Below are positions 46,825 to 58,289 of a DNA stretch of 64,000 bases, in pieces. Source of the DNA: Thamnidium elegans (taxonomy: Eukaryota > Mucoromycota > Mucoromycetes > Mucorales > Mucoraceae); assembly GCA_025201345.1 (NCBI GenBank), contig JAIXMG010000007.1, positions 124,001 through 188,000 on the forward strand. The letters are read 5' to 3'. The notes beneath the pieces were generated by a model. The model had not been told where the DNA came from, did not search any database, and saw only the letters and a program-made list of their open reading frames with translations. How positions within the stretch are numbered: the first letter of the stretch is position 1; each line of letters opens with the position of its first letter. The position numbers and the translations under genes are program-made.

Positions 46825-48796
46825 ATGGATAGTATCGCTACAGGTAGTGGTATGCCGCCAATACCAGCTTCTTATTACGAGAACTTCTTGGAAAGTTTAG
46901 CTCAACTTGTCTCGAAACTGTTGACTGATCAAGAAACCGAGAAAGTCATTTCGTCTATTCGTTCATTTCAAGAAAAGCTGAAACGTCTTAGCAGGTAAAC
47001 TTAAACACAGTAACATTCTCTCCTTTTATTATTAACACTTGTCATCTCTCTATCTCTCTTTTTTACACCATAGTCAAAACTTGAACCGACTAAATATAGA
47101 GATCTCCGCATCCGAAAAGACAAGACCCAACTTATGTCGTCATGTAGGAAAGTCTTGTACACAAAATTGTACAAGAGGTTTTATAAAGACCTTTGCTGTT
47201 GCATTTGCTGTAAAATATTTAATTGGTATCTTACCTACATTGTTAACTGGTAATATCTTTAAACGGTAATTATACATTTATCTCAGAAAAAGAAAAAGAA
47301 AAATTCATGCTCAATTTTTGCTTTAATATAGACCTGGTGTTTTGAAACAAATGGCTGGCAGGTAATGTGCCTCGCTTTTTATCATAGAGTATATATATAT
47401 ACAATAGCGTGATATTTATACAAGTTTTTTTTTTTTTGTATTAGAGATACGGCTGGCTTTGCATTATTTCTTAGTACATTCACTAGTAGTTATAAAGGAA
47501 TCTTATGTGCAATGAGACATTATAGAAAGACGAGCGATCCTAAATCCGATAAATTAAATGCATTTGTGGCTGGTACAGTTGCTGGATTATCTCTTATCTT
47601 TGACCGCAACCACAGTAGAAGACAATCTATTATGTTATACTTATTTACAAGAGCACTTCAATTTAACGGAGCCTGGTTAATGAAACAATGGGCCAAGAAG
47701 CGAAGAGAAGAACATCCAGGAGAGGTCAAATGGGATGACCACTTGGCCAAGTTCTTAGCGAAATATGCTGGTGTCGGTGTCATGATGATTGCTGGTGCCC
47801 AACTTATGTACTCCTTTATTATTAATTCAGATACTGTATCTAGATCTTATTATGCCTTTTTATTAACCCAAGCAAACTTTAAAAATAATTATGGTCGTAT
47901 GGCCGCCAATGTTGCAGATACTTTGGGTATAACAACTAACCATTTAGTACAAGATAAATCATCGATTAAGATTCCTGTTGGAGTTTCCAGTCGTGATTTT
48001 ATTTCTCAACACGTTAGTCCTAATATTTCTAGCGCTATCCCTCCTAGAATGAGACATGAACATATTATATGTGCACTTCAACATCCATTAAACGATAGCT
48101 GCACAGGTGATAAAATTGCATTATTTAAAAGTCAATTTATAAGATCTCTCAAGATGTATGTACCTCTCAATGTAGTAAGTACTTTTATATCTTGATTTTA
48201 TTTATTTATTAAACTTGTATACTAGATTATGTTGATTGTACTTCGATCAAAGCAATTGGCAAAAAAGTAAGTATTATAAACTAATTCAATATTGAAACTG
48301 ATTTTTTTTTTTTTTTTGTAGACCTAAAACAGTCCTGCAAAAATTTGCAATTTCGTGTTTAAGATCCGCTTTCTTCTTGACCATGTACGTGACAATGGGT
48401 ATTGCTTCCCTTTGTTGGATGCGTAGATTGACTGGTATAGAGTCTCCCTACTTTTATGCTGTCGCTGGTGCTGTAGGAGGCAGTATGGTGATAATTGAAG
48501 CTCCTAGCCGTCAATTAGGTAAGCTTTTTTTTTTTATTATTTATTTTTCAGATTTTTTTTCTCATGTGACTCATTATAATCATAATATAGAACTTGCCTT
48601 GTACTGTCTCCCAAGAGCATTCGAAGCTTTATGGAATACCGGCGTTAAGAATGGAACAGTCAAGAATATACCTCATGGCGATATCTTGTTATTTATGGCC
48701 TCTATGGGTTCACTAATGACTTTGTATCAAAATGAAAAAGATACAATTAATTCTCACTACTTGTCTGTCATGACACGTTTCTTTGGTGAAAACTAA
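46825..48796 (+). CDS. TMEM135-like multi-pass membrane protein
   Basis: Seven exons (46825-46994, 47074-47265, 47332-47361, 47445-48174, 48226-48266, 48322-48518, 48591-48796) give 521 aa with exact phase. The Cys-containing N-terminal segment (CRHVGKSCTQNCTRGFIKTF), DTAGFALFLSTFTSSYKGILCAMRHYR and LNAFVAGTVAGLSLIFDRNH followed by several hydrophobic spans match the TMEM135 family, whose fungal members are poorly studied. In animals TMEM135 sits on peroxisomes and mitochondria and affects mitochondrial fission and lipid metabolism. The location here is inference. Two very short exons (30 and 41 nt) are needed to keep the frame. The ATG at 46825 (MDSIATGSG) is chosen because upstream sequence is Phe/Leu-rich leader. 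Confidence 0.8.
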
Positions 48797-48984
48797 AAAT
48801 ATAAAATAAAATAAAATAAAATTTTACAAGGCAAAAAAGGGGTTGGCCAATAAAAAAATTTATTAAAAAAAAAAAAAAAAATACATTTATTTATTTTTTT
48901 TTTCTTTTTTTTTTTTCCCTTTTTTTTTATATTTTTCTTTTCGTATAACTCTTTTAAATATCATTTTTTTTTATATACTAAAAT

Positions 48985-49380
48985 ATGGTTGCTGCAAAGA
49001 AAGACTTGAACACTAAAGAAGTTGAAGTTGAAAGCGTACCCTCTACTCGTAGAAGAACAAGAGACTCTGTTAAGGAACCCGTTGAACAACCAAAAGAAAC
49101 TAAACAAACTAACAAAAAGGAAGTCAAACAAACTGTTGTGGATGATTTAGATGTTTCTGAAGTTACAAAGGAGACAGAGGAACAAGTAGGTATCATGTAA
49201 TTTTAGGGCCTTTTTTTCTCTTAATTTTACTGACATTTATATCCTTTTTCTAAGCCTGTAAAGAGAAAGCGTGGTAGGCCTTCAAACAAATCTGCCGGTA
49301 AGCCTAGCAAAATACAAAAGGTGATTGATCCATCAGCTCCTAAACGTGGAAGAGGTAGACCAAAGAAGGTTGTTGCTTAA
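48985..49380 (+). CDS. Small AT-hook protein (HMGA-like)
   Basis: Two exons (48985-49185, 49255-49380) encode 108 aa. The first two thirds are highly charged and disordered (KKDLNTKEVEVE, RRRTRDSVKEPVEQPKETKQ). The second exon carries two AT-hook cores: KRKRGRPSNK and KRGRGRPKK at the very C-terminus. AT hooks bind the minor groove of AT-rich DNA, so a nuclear architectural role is likely. The splice removes VGIM* and joins EEQ to PVKRKRGRP. Downstream is a 29-nt A run (49391-49419) near the probable polyadenylation site. Confidence 0.78.
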
Positions 49381-49387
49381 ACGCAAT

Positions 49388-49390
<3 letters not shown>

Positions 49391-49419
<29 letters not shown>
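49391..49419 (+). repeat. 29-nt A run after the AT-hook gene
   Basis: An uninterrupted A run ten bases beyond the stop codon. Either a simple repeat or sequence close to the 3' end of the transcript. Confidence 0.85.
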
Positions 49420-49421
<2 letters not shown>

Positions 49422-49660
49422 AAAAAAAAATTTCTTTTTTATATATTCTTTTTTTTTTTTTTTTCATATCCTTATCTTCTTTACATGCAAATAAATCAAG
49501 CAAAAACTTCATTCTATCGCTTTTTCATTATATTAATAAATATATATAAAGTATTTTTTTTTTATAATAGTAAATGTGTAATTATTTTTTTTTGTGTAAA
49601 AAAAAAAAAAAAAAAAAAAAAGAATCTTTTTCACACACATTCTTATTTATTTATATATTC

Positions 49661-50135
49661 TTAAGAAGGCAATTGAGAATTTGCAATGATTGAAGCCATT
49701 TGTCTCCATTTACCATCATAACCAGCAGTCCATAAACGTAATTTACCATCATCGCCAGAGGAAGATAAAATGGTGCCAGTGATATTCCACTCTACACGCC
49801 AAACTTCAGCTTTATGATCATCAAATGAGGCGATTAATTCAATATGTAAAGATTTACTATGCGTGCTTAATTGTGTGGGTGTACCAGCAGGCGATACAGG
49901 AATTCGATTACTACGTTGTTGTTGCTGTTGTTGTACCTGTTCTGTTAATTTAAAAATTCTTACAGTATTATCTTTACTAGCAGTTGCAATTAACTGATAT
50001 GATCTTGCCATACTTGGTGCCCAACTTATATCATGAACTTCTTGTGTGTGACCCGGTAAAAATTCGGATGGAATCCATCGATTATGACCATCGTGTTTAA
50101 AAATCTAATATCAAAAATAATAAATAAATAAAATT

Positions 50136-50180
<45 letters not shown>

Positions 50181-50619
50181 ACTTACTCGTGCTCCTATTT
50201 CTTTTCCAAGCCCTACTACCATCATGGCTGTAGATGTACGATTAGGACACCAATCAATACAATAGCCACTATCTGCATCAATAGGTCGATGTATATTATT
50301 TACAACGGCTGTTTGACCACCTACAATTCCTGTAGATGATCCTGGCGATATACCTTGTACAAATCCTGCCGTGGCTGTGCTCGTCATGGTAGGAATATCT
50401 GATACACCTGGTGTAGATATACCATGGCTAGCAATTGAACTGCCACTAGAACTTGTACTATTAGTATGCGTAGGCTGTTGAAATGGGTGTGGAGGTAATT
50501 GATTTTGTTGTTGTAATAACTGCTGTTGTTGCTGTTGTTGTTGTTGCTGCAATAGATGTTGTTGTTGCTGTTGTTGTTGTTGAAATTGGTTTGATTGACC
50601 TGTCATTTGATGCAATTGT

Positions 50620-50651
<32 letters not shown>

Positions 50652-50652
50652 C

Positions 50653-50695
<43 letters not shown>

Positions 50696-51329
50696 GGAAA
50701 CCATATTGAGATACTTGTTGTTGTTGTACAGGTTGTTGTGTTTGCAGTTGATTGATACTCTTTAAATCGTTATAAGAGATACTAGATATTTCAAATTCTT
50801 CCATCTGTGACCATTGGGCCAAATTGGTAGGTTCTAAAGCTTCATAGATACGTACAATACCATCGGACGAACACGTGGCTAATCTTAATGAATTTTGAGT
50901 GGGAGCAAATGCAATATCTAATACTGCACCTCTTGATTCAACTAGACGAAATCGTTCTGCCCATCTCTTTTGACTATTTCTAGGCTCTGGTTATATACTT
51001 CAAAATGAGATTTTTTTTTAAAAAAATATGTTTATTTATTTACCAACTGTTTGTTCTTCCCAAATTTTAACTTGTCTATCAAACGAACAACTTGCAATAA
51101 CTTGTCCATATTCCGGTCGTGCCCAAATAGCTTTTAAAATAGAAGAGTCGTGTGCTTTCCAAACGTCATTGAGTTCCCAAACTGAAGCATCAGGTCGTTC
51201 TACAAAATCCCAAACTTTTAAACGTTGATCGGATGAGCAAGTAACGAGTCGTTTTCCATAAAAATCGTAAGCAACATCATGAATTAAGTCTTCATGACCT
51301 GTATCGAACTTTGTTAAACTACTCGTCAT
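49661..51329 (-). CDS. SEH1: SEH1, WD-repeat nucleoporin / SEA-complex subunit, with polyQ insertion
   Basis: Three exons on the minus strand (51329-51044, 50986-50187, 50104-49661) give 509 aa, against about 350 in yeast. WD-type blades are clear: FDTGHEDLIHDVAYDFYGKRLVTCSSD, VIASCSFDRQVKIW, LRLATCSSDGIVRIYEALE, LPGHTQEVHDISWAPS, YQLIATASKDNTVRIFKL, and HKAEVWRVEWNITGTILSSSGDDGKLRLW. Seh1 belongs both to the Nup84/Nup107 nuclear pore scaffold and to SEACAT/GATOR2, which governs TORC1. The extra length is a Gln-rich insertion in the middle of the propeller (DNA about 50503-50745, CAA and CAG codons) plus a Ser/Thr/Gly linker; it falls between blades, so the fold should survive. A 40-nt T run fills the second intron. 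Confidence 0.93.
50138..50177 (-). repeat. 40-nt homopolymer in SEH1 intron
   Basis: Plus-strand T run of 40 (A run in the transcript) within the intron 50186-50105, next to the donor. It reads as poly-Lys if the intron is kept, followed by a stop. Confidence 0.85.
50503..50745 (-). repeat. CAA/CAG (polyglutamine) repeat in SEH1
   Basis: Three Gln-rich blocks are broken by short non-Gln segments (HQMTGQSNQF and similar). A run of about eight consecutive CAG codons lies inside a longer CAA run near 50628-50696, giving an unbroken run of over 25 Gln. The antisense open frame is a shadow of this repeat. Confidence 0.9.
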
Positions 51330-51574
51330 TTTAAAAAAGAGAAAAAAAGAAAGAAAAAAAAAGCAAACAGGAGTATGTGTACCAATAAATTATATACCCT
51401 CTATACGTGACTTTGATGTCAACCTCGTCCGTTTTACTGACCAATAAAGCCATCTTTTTTGGTATATGTATTTACATATCAAGAATGTTTTAGTAACCTG
51501 TGTTTTAATATACACTAGCAGGACCCCGTTTTTTTTTTTTTTCTTTCTCTTTCTCTTACTTTTTTTTATTGTAA
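51330..51574. promoter_or_regulatory. Divergent promoter of SEH1 and the DUF2358-like gene
   Basis: 245 bp between divergent start codons. Contains CCAAT cores at about 51382 (TACCAATAAA) and 51441 (GACCAATAAAG), the same element type seen in the SmB/uS8m promoter. Regulatory role inferred. Confidence 0.5.
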
Positions 51575-52375
51575 ATGAACAACTTGCTTAAAGTACATAC
51601 TAGTTTGCAGAGAGTGATACCGAGTGTCTATACACAACGGTATCTATTTCACTCTACAAGAGTAACGTTGCAAGAAAGACCCAAGGAATATGAACTACGA
51701 GTTGGTTATGGTACAAAAAAATAAAAAAACAAGGCAATATTTTAAACCATCAAAAAAAACAAAAAAAAACTGATAGATAAACAATAAAAAAATATATATA
51801 TAGCTATAGCATCATTACAAGAAGATTTACCTCACTTCTTTCAAAATGGATTAGTAGAACACGCCATTTATTCCCCAGATATAGTATTATCGGATCCACA
51901 TTATACAAAGCTATCAATTCACGGCCGTACACCGTACTTGGCCATCACTCAAATGTTAAAATGGAGTACGAACTCATACTATGATGATATACTACTAGAG
52001 ATAACAAGAATGCGAGTATTAGGAGATGAACCTGATATAACAGATGAAATAAACGATGAGGATCTGATGTCATCTATTCAACAAACCGAAAACGATATAA
52101 GGCAGAAAGGTATTGTGAAACGATTAGAAGTAAAATGGAAAATGCAAGGTATAAAAAACCCTAGTTTCTTTCAATCTGAACAAACTGTACGACATATCGA
52201 AGGTGTATTCATTTATAAATTTGATCATTTGGGGTATATTGGTGAGCATCGGATTCAGAGAATCGTTCCTCCTCCTAGTCGTAGAGTCTTGTTATTACAT
52301 TCGTTTGGTGTGAGATTACGTACCATGTTCTGGGAAACTGGTAAACGCTCACCTATACTAAATCCTGGATTTTAA
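51575..52375 (+). CDS. DUF2358-like mitochondrial protein (C6orf136 type)
   Basis: Two exons (51575-51710, 51804-52375) give 235 aa. The N-terminus (MNNLLKVHTSLQRVIPSVYT) is basic and lacks acidic residues, suiting a mitochondrial presequence. The body has LQEDLPHFFQNG followed by IYSPDIVLSDPHYTKLSIHG and TPYLAITQMLKW, then a C-terminal EGVFIYKFDHLGYIGEHRIQRIVPPPSRR. This is the layout of the DUF2358 family, an NTF2-like fold found in plants, fungi and, as C6orf136, in animals. No biochemical role is known to me for the family. Confidence 0.7.
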
Positions 52376-52570
52376 ACAAAACACTTTTTTTTGTAAAATA
52401 AAATAAAATTCCTAAACTCCGGGACCTTTTTAAAAAGAAAAAAAGATGATTACTAATGATGGTAGTTTTTTATTATTAAGACTAGTATAAGATGCTATAG
52501 GATGTTAAGAAAAGAAGGGAGTAAAAAAAAAGAAAAAAAAGGATGATACGTATTAAAGGAGTTTTTTTTT

Positions 52571-53505
52571 TTATGTAGCCTTCAATTTACGCTTCTCGAG
52601 AGCTTGACGCTTACGATGTTCACGATACTTCTTATCAGTACCGAAAATATAATCCCACCAACGGAAACTAGAAGCATAGTTACCGATGAACATTTGATGA
52701 TGGTAGTCATGGTGATCAGCACCAGCCCAGAAGGGAATAAAATGACGCAAAGACCAAGGGAAATCATAACCAGAGTGACAATCAATAGCTTGACAGAGAC
52801 GACAAACGATCCAAAAGAGCATAGTGAAAAGATGAAGTTGCCATTCAGGACCAGACTCTAATAAATATTTAGTGACAGCATGATAAATAAGAGGCCCTCC
52901 AATAGTGCCAAATCCAAGAATAGAGGTCTCTAAAGGATGAGCATATTCTGCTGCAATACCAAAAGGTGCAGAGTATTCGTGATGAACCTTGTGAATAGAC
53001 TTATAAAGCGGAGGCCAATGCATTAATCTATGTACTGCATAATGGAATCCGTCTTCGAAAATAAAGAAAATGGCAATCTGAGGCAAGATATTTTTCCTAA
53101 TTAAAACTAGATTACTATTTCCCCATTCTTCTTCTCTTAACTCTTTTATTATTGTACTTACCATTCAGGGAAAGGAGCAGAAATGTTCATACCAATAGTT
53201 GAAGCCATAGGATGGAAGAAGAAGATGAGAGGAGCTTCAAAGAAGAAATGTTGAAAAACAACTTGTCTGACACATTTCCAAATATCAGTTGAAGTGTTTA
53301 CTTTGTGTTGTTGAATCTTGTATTGTTGGAAAAAAGGGATATAATCACAAGCCAAGAAGGGAAGGAAACGACCGAAATAAACAAGTTCGTGCATGGCAAA
53401 TGCGAGGACACCTGTAACAAGTAAAGGATTACGATCACGATAGAGGTCTTCCCATTGAGTCTCTAACCAAGTATATTGGTATGACTCTGACATTGTAGAA
53501 TTCAT
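52571..53505 (-). CDS. ERG25: C-4 methylsterol oxidase ERG25
   Basis: Two exons on the minus strand (53505-53162, 53096-52571) give 289 aa, near the yeast Erg25 length (309). The enzyme removes the C-4 methyl groups in ergosterol synthesis at the ER with oxygen, NADPH and a di-iron centre. The three histidine boxes are intact: HRLMH, HKVHHEYSAPFG and, near the C-terminus, HHDYHH, with W/YEDGFHYAVHR-type context (FIFEDGFHYAVHRLMHWP). Hydrophobic spans surround the boxes. The C-terminus (KRQALEKRKLKAT) is basic and may act in ER retention. The second ATG (53493) is an alternative start. Confidence 0.95.
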
Positions 53506-53529
53506 ATCTGAGAAACAGAAAAGAAAGAG

Positions 53530-53561
<32 letters not shown>

Positions 53562-53818
53562 CAATTTCTCTTTTTATTTTTAAACTTCCAGTGTTCGGTA
53601 TGGCACACCGATGTCAAATGGGGTGATTATTTTCGGATATTCAATTTGTTTCGTACTCTTTTGCGCTTGGCGCATCCGTATCTTTTATGACACATATTTT
53701 TGAGCATAAAAAAACAATGTTTGTCTGTCATTTAATCCGAATATTTTTTTTAAAAAAAAAAAAAAAAAATTGAATGCAGGGAGGGGAAATATATTTATCT
53801 ATCAGGGAATAAAAGTAT
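53506..53818. other. Intergenic region between PAQR and ERG25 (both minus)
   Basis: 313 bp upstream of ERG25. Holds A/G-rich leader and a TTTCGGATATTC-rich segment. No gene and no clear sterol-response element was recognised. Confidence 0.45.
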
Positions 53819-55135
53819 CTAAAGGAGAAAGGATGAACAAAATTCGTTGTTAATAGGATCATGCCAAAATGACATGGCTAACAGAACACCTGTATAATGA
53901 GAAAGTAATGCGATCACAACACAAATATGGAAAATTTGATGAGAGGCGCCCTAAAAAAAAAAATGAGCAATTTAGAAATCAAGTTTGGATCGCCGCGTAT
54001 GGTGTTACTTACAAAATAATTAAACATGCCTGGTCTGAGTCTTTCTGGGAAACGCATACCGTAGATCAATGCGCCACCAATATAAGAACAAGCCATTAAT
54101 GCCATATGTGATAAAGCAATTGTTTTTTGAGCGTTATCAAGCTGAAAAAAATATTTTAACGTTTTAGTTTTTTTTTTTTCTGCTTTTTTTTTCTGTATGT
54201 GTCTACTTACGCCATAAATCCAAATGCCATGAGCAGTAGGAACAATACCAAATAATCCCAGGGCAACAAATAAAGCAACACGAACCCATCTATACGCAGG
54301 TGTACGGAAATGTTTCAGTAAAGTAACAGCGGCCTATCATAAAAAAAAGTAATTAGAAAAAAAAATCTAATTTTTTTTACTGGACTTGCATAACTTACGG
54401 TAACTGATCCCATAACAACAATGATTACCATATAAAGAACTATAATAAAAATCTGAAATTAATTCACTGTCAAATTTTTAAAAAAAAAAAATGTCTTACC
54501 TTGAAATACATGATGACAATGGAATCCATAATAAATTACAGGGAAAAATGAACCACTTCAATAAAAAAAGGGGGATAAATATAAATCGATGTGTTGTCTA
54601 ATCCATCTACTCTACTTACACAATCAAACACGTAATACCAGCATAATCGCAACGATTCCAATTAGCACAAACTTCTTCCGAATGACAAGCGAAGCAATGA
54701 AAGGTAGCACTGAAACCCAGGCACATTAAAGCACCAGTAATAAACAAAAAGAAGTAAACATAATCAAATATAGTTAAAGACGAACCAAACGGTTGAGTCC
54801 ATAAAAAGTGAATACCGAAACCAACGAACATAATATATGCTAACAAATGACTCCAGATATTGACTATACAAAATGATGTCAGTTCCAAAACATTGTATTT
54901 TTTTTTTTTTCATTTTACCGCTCTCGTTATGAAGATATCCTAAACTTTTAACGCATTCCCAATAACTATTTGTTTGACGTCTATAACCGTCCGTAATAAA
55001 TGCATTATCGTGCATCCATGCAGGCGTTTCGTTCCAACTAAACACTAATTTATTAGATTGCTTCTTTAACAAGGTATCTGTATCTTGAGGGCTATCGTCT
55101 GACACTCTATTCATATTGCGTTGCTGAATAGCCAT
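53819..55135 (-). CDS. PAQR/haemolysin III family receptor (fungal IZH type)
   Basis: Seven exons on the minus strand (55135-54919, 54863-54620, 54555-54500, 54439-54399, 54333-54211, 54141-54013, 53950-53819) give 313 aa. After a hydrophilic N-terminus come SVNIWSHL (conserved ESxNIWTHL-type motif), the SATFHCFACHS motif, DYAGITCLIVGSFFPVIYYGFHCH, seven hydrophobic spans and GASHQIFHICVV near the C-terminus. The Ser/His/Asp residues typical of the zinc site are all present (SATFH, D of DYAG, HQIFH). Fungal Izh proteins affect zinc and sterol metabolism. Its neighbour ERG25 is a sterol gene, though the pairing may be chance. Confidence 0.92.
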
Positions 55136-56180
55136 TATGAATTTTTATTACTTAAAAAAATATAAGCCTGTCTGATTTTTTTTTAATTTGACCCTTTTAT
55201 GTAGAAAAAAAAGCACCCCAATAAGTGGAGATCTGTGACTTATTCAAAGCCGACAAGCTAGATAAGATAAGTTTTCATTGGCTTAAAAAATATTCATATG
55301 AAAGTGGAGAAGGGATGTCTTGGGTTACTCAAGATTTCTTAGTTACTTGTTGTATTCCCACTGCCCTTTTTTTTATTAAAAAAAAAAAGAAGCCGAATAC
55401 ATACCTTGTCATTTATGGAATAAATTGTAAGGGTTGTTATCATAACTTTAAAGGGACTCTTATAAGTGTAGTAGATAATGTATACAAATAAAAAAATACT
55501 AGTTTTTTGTTTATCGTAATTTATCTGCCCTTTTATTTTCTTGAAAAGAGATTGATATCAAGCGATTTCAAAGTGAATCGAAGAGAATTAAGTGTCTCGA
55601 AAAAGAAATATTAGTAGAATTTAGTGGAAGCATGTGAAGATATTATTTCACTTGGTGTTGTGTAGATGGTCAATTAGTGGTGACACATCGTATACGGCAT
55701 AAAATGCTTAATTCTCTTATCTTTTTGAATCTATCGGACAAGATATATTTGTGTAAAAAAATATATACCAGAAATAGCTTATATGCAATTAGTGGATGTT
55801 CCTATAAGTTTTATATGAAATGTTTAATAAAGCATATTATCTCTGATAATAGCTATTAGGAAAATGTTCCTTTTTTTTAAAAAAAAATAAGTGCGGCAAT
55901 AATTGGTAGCCATAGAAATAGATGAATATATAACCAGGTAATTATAGAAACCAATAATCATAGAAATAGACATTTACAAATAATAAATCTGAGGTACTAT
56001 TACCATGAATGAAGATGCAACTACAAAAAAGGCATCCTATTTTGATTGGTCCATTTAGCTAAGTCACAGATTGATCTTAAGCGGTGACGTTGGTTCCCTC
56101 TTAAAATGAATAACAAAAAAAAAAAAACTTTATAAACTCCTGCTTATTACAGAAAAAACTGTTTAGTCAAATTCATAATC
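55136..56180. other. Divergent region between PAQR and SNW1
   Basis: 1,045 bp with no supported gene. A short direct repeat (CATAGAAATAGA) recurs near 55911 and 55969. CCAAT cores occur near 55952 and, reversed, near 56044. Open frames at 55225-55491 and 55677-55859 have no recognised likeness. Confidence 0.5.
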
Positions 56181-58192
56181 ATGGCTTCGCTTTCAAGGTA
56201 AAAAAAATAGATTGTAACCTTATATTAATACTTCATAAATTAACAAATACTCTTTTATACGTACATAGTCTTTTACCAAAGCCTCGTCAAACATTGGCTT
56301 CAGCGCCTGATGCAGCACCACAATTAGAAAAGCAGATTAATCAAATAGTAGCTAAATCGAGTCAAAATAGAATCCCACCTTATGGACAACGTAAAAATTT
56401 CAGACCACGACTTGCAGAGGATTTTGGTAATGGAGGTGCATACCCTGAAGTACATATTGCTCAATACCCACTTGGTATGGGCCGTAAAGACAGCAAAACC
56501 AATGACAGTAAAGGAGGAGCATTAACACTTCAAGTCGATTCAGACGGTAATGTAAAATACGATGCTATTGCGCGACAAGGTCATGGCGATGATCGTATTA
56601 TCCATAGTTCCTATAAGGACATGGTACCTTTCCAAGAACGTAAAGATGTCGATGTCGATAAGTTGGTGATGGACAGACCTGGTGAGGAAGAAGTGCAAAG
56701 TGTAGCAGAAAAGACTCGACTTGCGCTTGAAAAGATTGTTAATGTCAAGATCAAGGCTTTACAGCCCAAAAATGTAGGTCCTCCTAATGGTAGTGGTACC
56801 AATAAGGATCCTACTTATATTCGTTATACTCCTTCGCAAGGCCAAGTGGGCGATGGCTTCAACTCGGGTGCTAAACAACGTATTATTCGTATGGTCGATG
56901 CTCCTAATGATCCTATGGAGCCTCCTAGCCATTTACATAAAAAGGTACCTAGAGGACCTCCATCACCTCCAGCTCCTGTCATGCATTCTCCTCCTCGTAA
57001 GTTAACCGCCAAGGAACAAGCAGAGTGGGTTATTCCTCCTTGTGTTTCCAACTGGAAAAATACAAAGGGTTATACTATTCCTCTTGATAAACGTTTAGCA
57101 GCTGATGGTCGTGGTCTTCAAGAATTAACAATTAATGACAACTTTGCTAAATTCTCTGAAGCTTTATATGCAGCCGATCGTCACGCTCGTGATGAAGTCA
57201 GACAAAGAAATTTGATGCAACAAAAATTAGCTCAGAAACAAAAGGAAGCCGAAGAAGAAAAACTTCGACAACTTGCTCAAAAGGCCCGTGAAGAAAGAGC
57301 TGGTTTCAAACCTACTTCATCTACTGTAACTGCTTCAGCAGCAGAACCTCCCAGTAATGCAAATAGACCTTCAGCTAGTTCACTTATGGCGGATTATGAT
57401 TCCACTGATGAATCTGGTACTGATAAATCTGACAGCGAAGATGATTCCCCCGTTCGTCGTGCTGGCGAAGATAGTGATGAAGATAAGGCTAGAGAGCGTG
57501 ATCAATTAAGACATGATCGTCAAAAGCAAAGACAAAGAGAGATGCGTATGAGCAAAATGGGTACAGAAGCTAAAGCTAAGCATCTTGCTCGGTAAGTTTT
57601 TTTTTGGAATTTTATAACTATATGTACAGGATACTTAAACAGCAATATAGTGAACAAGGACGTGATATTTCTGAAAAGATTGCGCTTGGTTTAGCTAAAC
57701 CTACATTAAGTAAAGAAAGCATGTATGATGCCAGATTGTTTAACCAATCTGAGGGTATTTCATCTGGATTTAAGGGCGAGGATGGTAACTTTTATATGTG
57801 TATATGTTTAAAGAGAGAATACACAAACTAATTTTTTTGTTTTATGTATAGCTTATGCTGCATATGATAAACCATTGTTCAACCAAACATCTACATCCAT
57901 TTACAGATATAGAGGAGAAAACACAGAGTCAGAAGTATTGGGTAGTACAAACGCAGACGATCTTGAAAGATCTATCAAACAAGACAGATTTGGTACCAAC
58001 CGTAAAGGATTCCAAGGAACTGATGGTGGAGAAGGATCAGGTGGGCCTGTTGAATTTGAAAGAGAAACATTGGGCAAACCAAAGAGTACAGATAAAGATG
58101 TGTTTGGTTTAGATACCTTTTTAAATAAGGCAAAGAAGGGAAAGAGAGCTCGTGATGACGATGACGATGATGATGATAGACACAAGAGATAA
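56181..58192 (+). CDS. SNW1: SNW-domain splicing/transcription factor SNW1 (SKIP/Prp45)
   Basis: Four exons: a 17-nt first exon (56181-56197), 56269-57591, then 57651-57784 (or from 57630), and 57852-58192, giving about 604-611 aa. The N-terminal part has PPYGQRKNFRPRLAEDFGNGGAYPEVHIAQYPLGMG, the SNW core includes IPPCVSNWKNTKGYTIPLDKRLAADGRGL, and the C-terminal part has RDISEKIALGLAKP, YDARLFNQSEGISSGFKGED and YDKPLF. The C-terminal tail is poly-Asp then HKR. The protein belongs to the activated spliceosome (NTC/Prp19-linked) and acts as a transcription coregulator in animals. A charged helical segment (about 57200-57300) separates the core from an acidic Ser/Asp stretch. Confidence 0.95.
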
Positions 58193-58289
58193 TAATTCAA
58201 TTGATTATATATTTACTATATTTTTTTCTTTTTTTTACTTTTTTTTCCTTGCATAACTTTTCTACTGTATTAAAAAAATATTATTTTTA

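Noticed and set aside
50483..50755. Plus-strand open frame of nearly pure Val/Ala
   Set aside because: It is the antisense shadow of the SEH1 CAA/CAG repeat.
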